From Nitrospinaceae bacterium (GTDB taxonomy: Bacteria > Nitrospinota > Nitrospinia > Nitrospinales > VA-1), in contig JAPYPK010000016.1 of assembly GCA_029937655.1 (NCBI GenBank), positions 1 through 23,417 of the forward strand: a DNA stretch of 23,417 nucleotides, in the 5' to 3' direction. A program made the position numbers and the translations under genes. This document shows, piece by piece, positions 6,897 through 15,029 of the stretch; position 1 is the first letter of the stretch, and the number at the start of each line of letters is the position of its first letter. The notes under the pieces were generated by a model. That model saw nothing but the letters and a program-made list of their open reading frames with translations, was not told the origin of the DNA and made no database searches.

Positions 6897-7226
6897 CTAC
6901 GCGCAAGCAACGCAAGTTACGCTTTCCGGTATCAAAAGCATGCGCCCTTTTGGAATTTGGCTCGAGCACCGAATGCAAACTCCAAACTCTGGGTCCTCGG
7001 TTTTATTCAGAGCGGTTTCTAACCTAGCAAGTTTTCTTTGTGCAGAGCCCAACGACGCTTCACTGACACCCTTACTTCCAATAGCTTCCATCCGAGTAAG
7101 ACGCCCTATCGCATTATCCGGCGCAATAGGCTTAGTCGACTTTAATAGGCTTTCTATTTGATGCTTCTGAGAAGCTATTTCGCTTAAGATTACTTCTTTA
7201 AATTCTTCTCGCTCTCTAGAATTCAT
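6897..7226 (-). CDS. DksA/TraR-type C4 zinc-finger protein
   Basis: A 109-residue protein with an N-terminal helical coiled coil (about 1-75) and a C-terminal four-cysteine zinc finger with CIRC and CVAC pairs near residues 84-108. This is the DksA/TraR arrangement. DksA-type proteins enter the RNA polymerase secondary channel, acting with ppGpp in many bacteria. This one is shorter than E. coli DksA (151 residues) and closer to the TraR/YbiI size range, and the two acidic residues of the DksA coiled-coil tip are not evident (the tip region reads KPIAPDNAIG). So it may be a degenerate or alternative member. It lies 31 nt after the SLOG-like gene on the same strand, probably in one operon with it and the deoxyhypusine-synthase-like gene. 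Confidence 0.8.
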   Translation of the reverse strand: MNSREREEFKEVILSEIASQKHQIESLLKSTKPIAPDNAIGRLTRMEAIGSKGVSEASLGSAQRKLARLETALNKTEDPEFGVCIRCSSQIPKGRMLLIPESVTCVACA

Positions 7227-7257
7227 TTTTCAGAATATGCTCACCTAGATTATCGAC

Positions 7258-7803
7258 TTACTTAAATGACCCTGCATATAAATCCGCGATCGCTTTTTTT
7301 CCCTCGGACGTTAAAAACCTAGTACCCCCACCGGCGAAATGCTTCTTCTTTATTTTTGGAGATACCTTTCCCCATCGATTTTGATTCCACTTCAACCACT
7401 CCTTTGCATCTTGATCAAATACGCACAGTGGCTTATTGCACAGTTTTGCAAATTCAGCCCCCCAACCGGTACCCCCTTTAACAGTTCCATCGTCAAGAAT
7501 TTTTCCAACAACAAAAACTTCTTCCGCGTTATTGATTTGATGCCAGATGCTTTGCAATACTTTTTTTAATTTTGGACCATGCGTGTAAGATCGGCTCATC
7601 AGTTTGGACACGTAGACCAAACTGACCTCCCCCTTTATTAACTCTTCATTGGTTAAGAAATGCACACCGCGCTTACGGTTTGTTGAGTGACCATCAAAAG
7701 TAAAGCACACCTCTTCTACCCCATTTTTTTCTGCCTGGACACCAAATTCTTCCTCTGCTCCTTTGGCACCGCCACTAAACAATGTACAATCGCTCGATCT
7801 CAT
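7258..7803 (-). CDS. SLOG-like Rossmann-fold protein
   Basis: Start at ATG 7803 is supported by a near-perfect GGAGGG ribosome site five bases upstream. The 181-residue protein opens with the glycine-rich motif TLFSGGAKGAEEEFG (residues 7-21). This resembles the SGGAxGxD nucleotide-binding loop of the SLOG/lysine-decarboxylase-like/DprA superfamily. A second Gly-rich patch, VKGGTGWGAEFAK, lies near residues 109-121. The C-terminal part (RIKKKHFAGGGTRFLTSEGK-like stretch) looks like a substrate-binding tail. No signal peptide or membrane segment is seen, so it is cytoplasmic. SLOG proteins bind or process nucleotides and some sense them in conflict systems; a specific activity cannot be given. 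Neighbours are a deoxyhypusine-synthase-like enzyme upstream (gap 73 nt) and the DksA-like protein downstream. Confidence 0.55.
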   Translation of the reverse strand: MRSSDCTLFSGGAKGAEEEFGVQAEKNGVEEVCFTFDGHSTNRKRGVHFLTNEELIKGEVSLVYVSKLMSRSYTHGPKLKKVLQSIWHQINNAEEVFVVGKILDDGTVKGGTGWGAEFAKLCNKPLCVFDQDAKEWLKWNQNRWGKVSPKIKKKHFAGGGTRFLTSEGKKAIADLYAGSFK

Positions 7804-7876
7804 ACTACCCTCCTATTTCATACATGAAATTTATCTACCTTTGAGGAGAGGAACCTTTTTGAATAAAGACTCAGAC

Positions 7877-9031
7877 CTAACCCTTACTTCCTTTGAGGAA
7901 CTGTATCGTATCAGCCACACTGCGCTTCCCTAAGATAAGATCTTTCTGTTGCAAAAACTTTTCACGAAGCTTATCTGTTAACTTGGGAAGCTTTTTATAT
8001 AGTCGTTTTGGCTCGCGCCTTATTTTGCAACTTTCAAGATATGCCGTTAACAATGGCATGACGATCGTGGTGTCACTATAGCAAACAACTGATTGATTTA
8101 CAGTATCCGGATCTATCTTAGCCCAACTCACAGCTTCGTTTGGGGTCGCCCCTGAAAGTCCTCCTGTATCTGGACGTGCATCGGTAACTTGAACAAAATA
8201 ATCATGCCCTTTAATGTCAAAGCCAAGGACTTCCTGCAGAGCAGGCTCTGGCTGCAAAATAAAGTTTTTTGGCGACCCTCCTCCCCAGACAACAACACCA
8301 CTTTTGCCAATTTGCTTCGCCTCAAGAATCAGAGCAGCTGTTTCATTTACATCGATAGAGGAGTCTATGTAGATAGACTTCCCGACTAGGTTGAGTGCCG
8401 CAATATCCAACCCCAGCGTACTATCCCCTGGCGACGGAGTATAGATAGGAACTTCATAGCGGTATGCTTCTGCAATAAAACTTTTCCCGACTGTACCGCG
8501 CTCTTTTTCAACCTCATCAGCAAATTTTCCTAGCAAATAATGCAACTCCCGCGTTCCCATTCGCTTTTGAAATTCTGGCCTTGAAAATGTCCGCATCAAC
8601 CAATTGTCAGTTGCAGCCAACACTTCGTATTCCATGAAAATGTCGTAAATACGGATAATATCCTTTTCGAACAATTCATTATCGTTGACGAAAGGCGTCC
8701 CCTGGGATAGAGGGAGATCCAAGGAGTGATGCAAATCATGATACAAATTGGCTCCAGTCGTCACAATATAGTCAATCATGCCAGACCTTATCATCGGGAC
8801 AATACAGGATGAGCCTAAACCCGCCGGAGTTAATGCGCCTGAAAGACTAAAACCAACATAGACATCCTGAGATGACATTTTCTCGGAAATTAGATGGCAA
8901 AGCTCTTGAATACGGGCAGCGTTGTACCCATTAAAGTGGTTATCAATCAAGTCTTTTACACTTAACTCATCTACTATGGGAGCAGGAGAAATTCGTTTTC
9001 CCTTTAAGTATTGATCTTTACAATCTTTCAT
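7877..9031 (-). CDS. Deoxyhypusine synthase-like enzyme
   Basis: The 384 residues align with the deoxyhypusine synthase family by motif. The C-terminal block TGGLSGATPNEAVSWAK (289-305) ends in the lysine that in the human enzyme (Lys329, in EAVSWGK) forms the covalent imine intermediate. The NAD-binding-type glycines VVVWGGGSPKNF (246-257) and the SGALTPAGLG segment (64-73) are also recognisable. The eukaryotic/archaeal enzyme moves the aminobutyl group of spermidine to a lysine of eIF5A. Bacteria lack eIF5A, and bacterial homologues have been proposed or shown to make homospermidine or related polyamines instead. I therefore read this as a polyamine-transferring enzyme rather than a true protein modifier. 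ATG 9031 has AAGGA ten bases upstream. Length is normal for the family. Confidence 0.88.
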   Translation of the reverse strand: MKDCKDQYLKGKRISPAPIVDELSVKDLIDNHFNGYNAARIQELCHLISEKMSSQDVYVGFSLSGALTPAGLGSSCIVPMIRSGMIDYIVTTGANLYHDLHHSLDLPLSQGTPFVNDNELFEKDIIRIYDIFMEYEVLAATDNWLMRTFSRPEFQKRMGTRELHYLLGKFADEVEKERGTVGKSFIAEAYRYEVPIYTPSPGDSTLGLDIAALNLVGKSIYIDSSIDVNETAALILEAKQIGKSGVVVWGGGSPKNFILQPEPALQEVLGFDIKGHDYFVQVTDARPDTGGLSGATPNEAVSWAKIDPDTVNQSVVCYSDTTIVMPLLTAYLESCKIRREPKRLYKKLPKLTDKLREKFLQQKDLILGKRSVADTIQFLKGSKG

Positions 9032-9141
9032 AACAAATTATCCTTGTAACAGCGCACCTTCGCCTGTCAGATATAATGTGGGGGAGATATGCATTTATTC
9101 TGTAGAATCATTGCAGTAAATAGTTTTAATATTTCCTTTTT

Positions 9142-9528
9142 TCATTTTGCCCCCACCATAAAGTTAAGCACGATAAGTTTCCCCATATAAACAGCTGCTA
9201 GCGTTAGGATCAACGTACCCGCAATATTCAACCCAAATAGTATGTTTTCGTTCTGTTCAAGTAATCGAAAAGACTCGTAACTGAATGTAGACATCGTAGT
9301 AAACGACCCCAATAGTCCAATAGTCCAAAAAACTCGAACCTCCGCACTAAAAAATCCTGCGTGCTCAGAAAGGTACATTATTAAACTCAAAATCAAGCTC
9401 CCTATAAAATTAACACTAAGCGTTCCCAAGGGAAAAGTTAGGGCACCACTTTGAACCCATCCGCTGATCCAATACCTCAAAATACCACCTATAAAACTAC
9501 CAATACCAATTATCAACCAAAGCGGCAT
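9142..9528 (-). CDS. crcB: Fluoride-specific channel CrcB/FluC
   Basis: 128 residues with four transmembrane helices. Family motifs are present: GGILRYW (14-20), GTLSVNFIGS (40-49) and GLLGSFTTMSTFSYES (70-85), the last containing the Phe/Thr/Ser pore and central sodium-site region. CrcB works as an antiparallel dimer that exports fluoride from the cytoplasm; a single gene implies a homodimer. The start ATG 9528 has a GGGGGTG ribosome site. Fluoride riboswitches often precede this gene, but I could not confirm one in the 175 bases upstream. It shares the strand with the antiporter upstream but is separated from it by 175 bases. Confidence 0.95.
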   Translation of the reverse strand: MPLWLIIGIGSFIGGILRYWISGWVQSGALTFPLGTLSVNFIGSLILSLIMYLSEHAGFFSAEVRVFWTIGLLGSFTTMSTFSYESFRLLEQNENILFGLNIAGTLILTLAAVYMGKLIVLNFMVGAK

Positions 9529-9703
9529 TTAGCACCCCCATAGAGAAATAACCCTCCTACTTTGAGGATCAAGGTTGTTAATGTATTGTGCATGAAAGGT
9601 TTGCGTAAAACCCATCGCACCAAAATTTAATAGAATGCCTTACGCCATTTAATATCAGGCCAAAACCTTTAACTTAAAAGGCAACCGAAGAAAGTCCTTG
9701 TCT

Positions 9704-11704
9704 TCATCTTAAAGTGCTTTTCTCCCCTCCACCGCTGTCGCCATATCTTAGCATCTTTAATGATTGGTCTAATTGAATATGACTGCCGAGAAGAATAAAA
9801 GTATCCCCAGACTGGACAAGTAATTTTTGGTCAGGGTTGGCATAAGGTTTATTATTTTTTACCACGGCAACGATAATTGCCCCAGTCCTAGATGGAATAT
9901 TTATATCTCCTACTGTTTGTCCACAAGCCCAGCTCTCTTCCGACACTAAGTAAGACTCCGTAAGAGTAGCTGTCAAATAGGTGGAAAACTTCTTCAGACT
10001 GTCTGTGTTTAAAGCTAAGCCCCGAAACATGCTATAGCCTTCCAACCTGATCAATTCCACCTGTTGCTCTATAATATTATTAGGAACATGATAATCTCGT
10101 AGTACTCTCGAAAAAATTTCTATAGACGTCTCAAATTCTTCTGGAATTACCTGGTCCGCTCCGGCATTTTTAAGTTCCTCAACTTGATCGGTTCGCCGAG
10201 TTCGTACCATAATATTGGCTTGGGGATTAATCTTCCGTGAAAGACGAACTGTTTTTTCCGTAACCGTATAGTCTGAAATTTTTATAACTATCATACGAGC
10301 ATCTCTTAAACCGGCTCGAATCAATGTCTGCTCTTGTGCGCAATCACCATAAAGAATGGTGATTCCTTCTGTTAAAGCTCTCCTTACCCGCTCACCATCC
10401 AACTCTAAAACTAAAAAAGGAATTTTCGCTTCAAGAAGCACCTGAGCAAGTGTCCTGCCGCCAACGCCGTACCCAACAATGACAACATGGTCTTTTAGCT
10501 TAGGGTCCTTACCCTCATTTGAAGTGATTTCTTTGGACTTCCATTTAGAAAACAACTTAATTGAAAGCCCGGTGGAAATCTGGATCAATAGCGGAGCCAA
10601 AAGCATAGAAAGAATAGAAACAATGAGTAATATCTGGTATTGATGCGAGTCGAATAATCCTTGGTTTAATGCCATGGCTGAGAGAATTAGAGAAAATTCT
10701 CCGACTTGAGCCAAACGCAAGCCAACTACAAAAGAAATTCTTAAAGGCACCCGAACAAGTAAACAGGATAAAGTAGTAAATACTCCTTTAACCAGAACTA
10801 CAAGCACGGTAAGTGCCAGGCAAGTCAAAATAGAATCCGCAAAAACATCTATTTGTAAAAGCATGCCAACAGAAATAAAGAAAATACTGCTGAAGTAGTC
10901 TCTTAAGGGCAAGATATCAAGGATAATCTGATGGTTATATTCAGACTCAGAAATAATCATCCCGGCAATCAGTGCTCCCATGGCCAGAGTCAAGCCCACC
11001 TCCTGAGAAACCCAACCAGTGAAAAGAATTATAAATACTACAGATAAGGTGAGATGTTCCTTATTCCCTATACGGGCAATCCACGCCAAAGCTTTTGGGA
11101 CAATCAAGCGAGACAGGAAAAAAATCCCAACTACGGCAACAAGTGATTTAGCTACTTCGAATATAAAGTCAAAACTAGAGTGCACTCCTGACTGACCAAG
11201 AAGAGGTAAAATGAGCATGATTGGAACTACGCATAAATCTTGGAACAGGAGAATGCCAATACAAAGTTTCCCAGACAGTGTATCTATCTCAGCGTTATCG
11301 GTAGCCATTTTCAGAACGATTGCTGTACTACTCAAAGCAATGATCAGTCCTAGAGCAATGCTTTGATTTTGTTGAAAATTCATTTCCACAAAAACAAACC
11401 ATGCGGCAAGCGTGGTCATTCCCAGTTGAAGACTACCGGTCCCTAGAACTGAAGTTAAGTTTTTGAGTAATCGCCCTAGAGAAAACTCCAAACCAATCAC
11501 GAATAAAAGCAAAACGACCCCTATTTCTGCCAGTTCCTTAACCGCTGAAACATCTGAAATCAGCTTTAGTCCGTGGGGACCAATTAAAACCCCAGCAATT
11601 AGGTACCCCATTACCGAGGGAAGTTTAATCCGATGAAACACAATGTTTATAGGCAGGGAAACTAGTAATAAAAGGATAAGGTCTTCGATCAAGTGATGAA
11701 CCAT
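9704..11704 (-). CDS. KefB/CPA2-type monovalent cation:proton antiporter
   Basis: A 666-residue protein in three parts. An Na+/H+-exchanger domain with 12-13 membrane helices fills residues 5-385, with typical motifs LPSVMGYLIAGVLIGPHGL, LLFVIGLEFS and ALSSTAIVLKM. A cytoplasmic RCK-N domain follows at about 400-525, with the nucleotide-binding motif VVIVGYGVGGRTLA and the acidic LELDGE. An RCK-C/TrkA-C domain lies at about 575-655. This is the KefB/KefC/RosB family, which exports K+ or Na+ in exchange for protons and is gated by nucleotide or glutathione binding. No KefF/KefG partner is adjacent, so ligand control may differ from the E. coli system. The window contains no other K+ transport gene. 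Confidence 0.92.
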   Translation of the reverse strand: MVHHLIEDLILLLLVSLPINIVFHRIKLPSVMGYLIAGVLIGPHGLKLISDVSAVKELAEIGVVLLLFVIGLEFSLGRLLKNLTSVLGTGSLQLGMTTLAAWFVFVEMNFQQNQSIALGLIIALSSTAIVLKMATDNAEIDTLSGKLCIGILLFQDLCVVPIMLILPLLGQSGVHSSFDFIFEVAKSLVAVVGIFFLSRLIVPKALAWIARIGNKEHLTLSVVFIILFTGWVSQEVGLTLAMGALIAGMIISESEYNHQIILDILPLRDYFSSIFFISVGMLLQIDVFADSILTCLALTVLVVLVKGVFTTLSCLLVRVPLRISFVVGLRLAQVGEFSLILSAMALNQGLFDSHQYQILLIVSILSMLLAPLLIQISTGLSIKLFSKWKSKEITSNEGKDPKLKDHVVIVGYGVGGRTLAQVLLEAKIPFLVLELDGERVRRALTEGITILYGDCAQEQTLIRAGLRDARMIVIKISDYTVTEKTVRLSRKINPQANIMVRTRRTDQVEELKNAGADQVIPEEFETSIEIFSRVLRDYHVPNNIIEQQVELIRLEGYSMFRGLALNTDSLKKFSTYLTATLTESYLVSEESWACGQTVGDINIPSRTGAIIVAVVKNNKPYANPDQKLLVQSGDTFILLGSHIQLDQSLKMLRYGDSGGGEKSTLR

Positions 11705-11921
11705 ATATTCTGTTAAGAGTTTGTTGGTTAATCTAACTTCTGGAAATTTACAATAAATTCTAAGCCCAAGGGGGCTTTGCTTGCCACGAAGGTGACCGTT
11801 TAGTGAAATAGATTAACTAATCATTCGACATATAAAAAGTTCTCTTGTAAGGGGAGTTTTAAAATAAAAGTGATGTCTCCAAAATTTTAAAAACTTAATT
11901 ACGATGAAGCACAAAGTTTTC
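11705..11921. other. Intergenic region with two inverted repeats
   Basis: AAGCCC (11762-11767) and GGGCTT (11772-11777) form a tight six-pair hairpin with a four-base loop. An outer pair of GTTAATCTA (11727-11735) and TAGATTAAC (11809-11817) could bring the flanks together. Neither has a good T-run, so they are weak as terminators of the PTPS gene. The region must also contain the antiporter promoter on the minus strand. Confidence 0.35.
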
Positions 11922-12290
11922 TTATTCAAAGTAAGCAGCGCCGCAGTCATCAAACTCTTTAATTTCGACCCTTTTTAAACGAGCATTATCGCTATTTATC
12001 AAAATAGCCAACTCGCCAAATAGCCATCGAGAAATATTTTCAGCAGAAGGATTTTCCGAGTCAAAAGGGGGAACCTCGTTAATATTTTTATAGTCAAGGC
12101 GACTTAAAATATCAGCAACATTTTTCTTAAGGACCACAAAATCAACTCCCAATCCAATCTTGTCTAACTCCTTAGTTTCCACAGTCACAATTGCCGTCCA
12201 GTTATGACCATGCAGGTTTTCATATTTACCATCGTAATAGCGAAGCTGATGTGCAGCCGAAAATCCTGCTTTCACTGTCACCTCATACAT
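11922..12290 (-). CDS. 6-pyruvoyltetrahydropterin synthase family, PTPS-III-like
   Basis: Start set at ATG 12290 (MYEVTV, AAGGA nine bases upstream), giving 122 residues of a PTPS/QueD T-fold protein. The zinc ligands are His14 (SAAHQL), His27 and His29 (LHGH). The catalytic Cys of QueD (CxxxHGH) is replaced by Tyr23, and Glu24 creates ExxHGH. That pattern marks PTPS-III enzymes, which convert dihydroneopterin triphosphate toward 6-hydroxymethyl-dihydropterin and can replace FolB in folate synthesis. The usual catalytic Asp-His pair reads D66-Y67, another departure from QueD. Glu112 (KEFDDCG) is kept. It is the last gene of the thiO-bioA operon (24-nt gap after bioA), a cofactor context that suits folate better than queuosine. 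An automatic tool would probably call it QueD. Confidence 0.85.
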   Translation of the reverse strand: MYEVTVKAGFSAAHQLRYYDGKYENLHGHNWTAIVTVETKELDKIGLGVDFVVLKKNVADILSRLDYKNINEVPPFDSENPSAENISRWLFGELAILINSDNARLKRVEIKEFDDCGAAYFE

Positions 12291-12314
12291 TATCAACGAT
12301 CCTTTCTTTTTAAG

Positions 12315-13673
12315 TTAACCAAGTACCGCTTCAATACTTTCAAATGCTGCATTCATCATAATCTCTATTTCTTCGTTTGTTATAATTAAAGGTGGTATAA
12401 AATAAATAACGTCCCCCAATGGTCTCATGAAAACTCCCCGCTTGAGTCCCTCAAGATAGACCTTATATCCTACTCGGTCTTTCAAAGGGAAAGCATCTTT
12501 ACTCAACTTGTCTTGCACCAATTCAATAGCAGCTATCATTCCTCTTTGCCGGAACTCACCACACCACTTTATTTCGCTTAACGAACCGCCTGTTTCTTCA
12601 AGAAATTTAATTTTAGGTTTTAGGTTTTCTAAAAAATTATTTTTTGTCAATAAAGATAAGGTTTCGTTTGCACAAGCACAAGCTAAAGGGTTCGCCGAAT
12701 AACTATGACTGTGAATAAAGAGGTTCATAGATGCTGGTTCGCCATAAAATGCCTGATATATTTGATCACTTGTCAATGTTGCTGCAAGGGGCAGATAACC
12801 TGAGGTAATACCCTTGGACAAACATAAAAATGTTGGCTTTAGCCCATGGCTATCACAAACAAAAAGGGAACCCGTTCGACCAAACCCAACGGCGACTTCA
12901 TCATAAATCGTATGTACTTTGTGATCCTCACAGGCCTCCTGCAGTTTTTTAAGGTAAACTGGAGAATACATTTTCATTCCAGATGCCCCCTGAACAAGTG
13001 GCTCAACAATCACCCCTGCAACAGCTCCTTTATTTTTCTCAAGTGCTTTCTCCAAATGTTCAAAACATTCAGCCTTGCAACTTTCAGGCTTAAGGTCATA
13101 TGGACATCGGTAGCAATCCGGGCCTTGAACTTCAATGTTTTCCATGAGTACGTTTTTAAACTTTTCGCGAAATAAATTTATTCCACAAACTGACAAGGCC
13201 CCAAGTGTTTCTCCATGATAACTACCAGAAAGATAAACAAACTTCGTTCGTTGACTTTCCCCAACTTGTTTCCAGTACTGAAGGCTCATCTTGAGAGCTA
13301 TTTCCACTGATGTCGAACCGTTATCGGAAAAAAACACTTTTGTTAAATTTGACGGTGTTAACTCAACTAAAGACTCAGCCAGATTAATAGCAGGGCTATG
13401 TGTAATGCCAGCAAACATTACGTGCGCCATCTGATCTAACTGGTCCTTCAACGCTTTGTTTAGACGCGGGTGATTATGACCAAATAGGTTTACCCACCAG
13501 GAGGAAATAACATCTATGTATCGCTTTCCATCCCTGTCAATCAAGTAAATGCCATCACCTTTTTCAATAAGAAGAAGAGGTGCTAATTCATGCTCCCTCA
13601 TCTGGGTGCAGGGGTGCCAAATATTTCTAAAATCACGTTCTAGGTCGCAATTTTCCGTGTAGTCACTAGACAT
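12315..13673 (-). CDS. bioA: Adenosylmethionine-8-amino-7-oxononanoate aminotransferase
   Basis: 452 residues, a normal length for BioA. It is a class III PLP aminotransferase with N-terminal HPCTQM and SSWWVNLFGHNHP, both characteristic of BioA. The PLP-phosphate contact is in GSYHGETLG, the cofactor Asp in TIYDEVAVGFGRTG, and the Schiff-base lysine in CLSKGITSGYLPLA. The cysteine-rich insertion around CYRCPYDLKPESC is also seen in many non-enterobacterial BioA proteins. It makes 7,8-diaminopelargonate, the antepenultimate intermediate of biotin, in the cytoplasm. No other bio genes are in the window. It lies 20 nt after thiO, and the next gene starts 24 nt downstream, indicating an operon. 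No clear ribosome site precedes the ATG, which may point to translational coupling with thiO. Confidence 0.95.
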   Translation of the reverse strand: MSSDYTENCDLERDFRNIWHPCTQMREHELAPLLLIEKGDGIYLIDRDGKRYIDVISSWWVNLFGHNHPRLNKALKDQLDQMAHVMFAGITHSPAINLAESLVELTPSNLTKVFFSDNGSTSVEIALKMSLQYWKQVGESQRTKFVYLSGSYHGETLGALSVCGINLFREKFKNVLMENIEVQGPDCYRCPYDLKPESCKAECFEHLEKALEKNKGAVAGVIVEPLVQGASGMKMYSPVYLKKLQEACEDHKVHTIYDEVAVGFGRTGSLFVCDSHGLKPTFLCLSKGITSGYLPLAATLTSDQIYQAFYGEPASMNLFIHSHSYSANPLACACANETLSLLTKNNFLENLKPKIKFLEETGGSLSEIKWCGEFRQRGMIAAIELVQDKLSKDAFPLKDRVGYKVYLEGLKRGVFMRPLGDVIYFIPPLIITNEEIEIMMNAAFESIEAVLG

Positions 13674-13693
13674 AAAAATATATTTTAATTGGA

Positions 13694-14806
13694 TTATAAA
13701 TTATAACGCTGTGGAGAAAATTCGGGTATTTCGTCAGCCAGAGTCTCTAAAATTGTTTGCACTATGTAATCAGCCTGCTTAGGTGTTTGCAATATTCCGT
13801 TGCGATAATGCCCTGTCGAATAAAAAAGATTTTTGTAACGAGAGCTTTTCCCCATAATAGGCATCAAGTCCTCAGCAGCAGGGCGTAAACCTGCCCAGCT
13901 CTCAATCAGTGGAGCTTCTTTGAGGCAGGGTATCACCTCCGCCGCCCGTTCGATAAGACCCTGGATCACACCTTCTTCAATTACGGGGTCGAATCCTCGA
14001 TCTTCCATAGTTGTTCCCAACACAAAGCCTTTCCCCCCTCTCCACGGGGCAACATATGTCATCAAACCGTGGACAGTATAATCAAGTTGATCATCCTGTA
14101 CTTGCACCCGACACATTTGCCCTTTTATCGGTTTTAATGGGAGAGAGACATCGAGAGCATCTCCCAATTGCGACGACCAACTTCCAGAAGCAAGAATAAA
14201 TTTTTGGCTCCTAACTTCCATCGTGCTTGTAATTGCGGCTTCAACGATTGAAGAATCACGAACAAACCCAGTCACATTTTTTTCAAAAATTTCAACCCCC
14301 AGCTTTCTGGAAGCAGCTACAAGAGCATCGTGCATTTCCCTATTATTGACCTGACCTTCCCCCACCCACAATACTTCACCACAAGATGCGGCTAGAGCTG
14401 GGGCTAATTGCTGGCATCTCGCCGGGGACCAAATTTCATGAGGAATATTTTCTTCACGAAAAAAACGAATTCGTTTTTCCCAGTCGTTTGCAAGTGACGA
14501 TGAAGGCATGAGAGAGCCTTTCATGGAAAGGTGAACGGGAATATCACTTGTTGAAATTAAGTCATTTATGAAATCAGGGTATTGCAGAAGAGACTCCCGA
14601 CAGAATCTAAAAAACCCATCTGCTTCGCTACATTCACCAAAAGGAGCCAACATGCCCGCTGCAGCCCGAGAAGCCATGAGTGAATTCATAGGATCGCCAA
14701 GAACTGCCAAGTTAAGATCCGGCCGGCATTGCTTCAACCTAAATGCAATGCTGTGTCCGATAACCCCGGCACCAATAATTACTATGTCAAACAAACCTTG
14801 CTTCAT
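13694..14806 (-). CDS. thiO: Glycine oxidase ThiO
   Basis: 370-residue FAD-dependent amine oxidase of the DAO family. The dinucleotide-binding motif IVIIGAGVIGHSIA is at residues 8-21. Further marks are AAAGMLAPFGE near 48-58, ASGSWSSQLGD in the middle, SWAGLRPAAEDLMPIMG toward the end, and GHYRNGILQTP near the C-terminus. The RNGI arrangement is typical of ThiO rather than other DAO proteins. ThiO oxidises glycine to iminoglycine, which ThiG uses to form the thiazole of thiamine. It is the first gene of the thiO-bioA-PTPS operon and is divergent from the gene at 15030. The shared 220-bp spacer should hold both promoters. The ribosome site is weak. Confidence 0.92.
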   Translation of the reverse strand: MKQGLFDIVIIGAGVIGHSIAFRLKQCRPDLNLAVLGDPMNSLMASRAAAGMLAPFGECSEADGFFRFCRESLLQYPDFINDLISTSDIPVHLSMKGSLMPSSSLANDWEKRIRFFREENIPHEIWSPARCQQLAPALAASCGEVLWVGEGQVNNREMHDALVAASRKLGVEIFEKNVTGFVRDSSIVEAAITSTMEVRSQKFILASGSWSSQLGDALDVSLPLKPIKGQMCRVQVQDDQLDYTVHGLMTYVAPWRGGKGFVLGTTMEDRGFDPVIEEGVIQGLIERAAEVIPCLKEAPLIESWAGLRPAAEDLMPIMGKSSRYKNLFYSTGHYRNGILQTPKQADYIVQTILETLADEIPEFSPQRYNL

Positions 14807-15029
14807 GAATTTAAGAGAATTTAAATAGTCATTCTATATGAGAACACTTGATCCTGCCATTATCTATTATTACTCTCAAACCTAATAACCTTGATCCTTT
14901 ACCCTGCAATATGCTATTTTTTGTAACACATAATTATGTACTGGAGAACAACTCGACCATAACAAAAATCGGGCGTGGGTTTTCTTGTTTTTCTGTATTT
15001 TTATAATCTATTTTTTGGAAAACTTAACC

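Noticed and set aside
9529..9703. Fluoride riboswitch upstream of crcB
   Set aside because: A GCGATGGGTTTTACGC segment recalls the first stem and loop of the crcB motif, but I could not find the matching downstream pseudoknot partner or the conserved second stem. A covariance search would decide.
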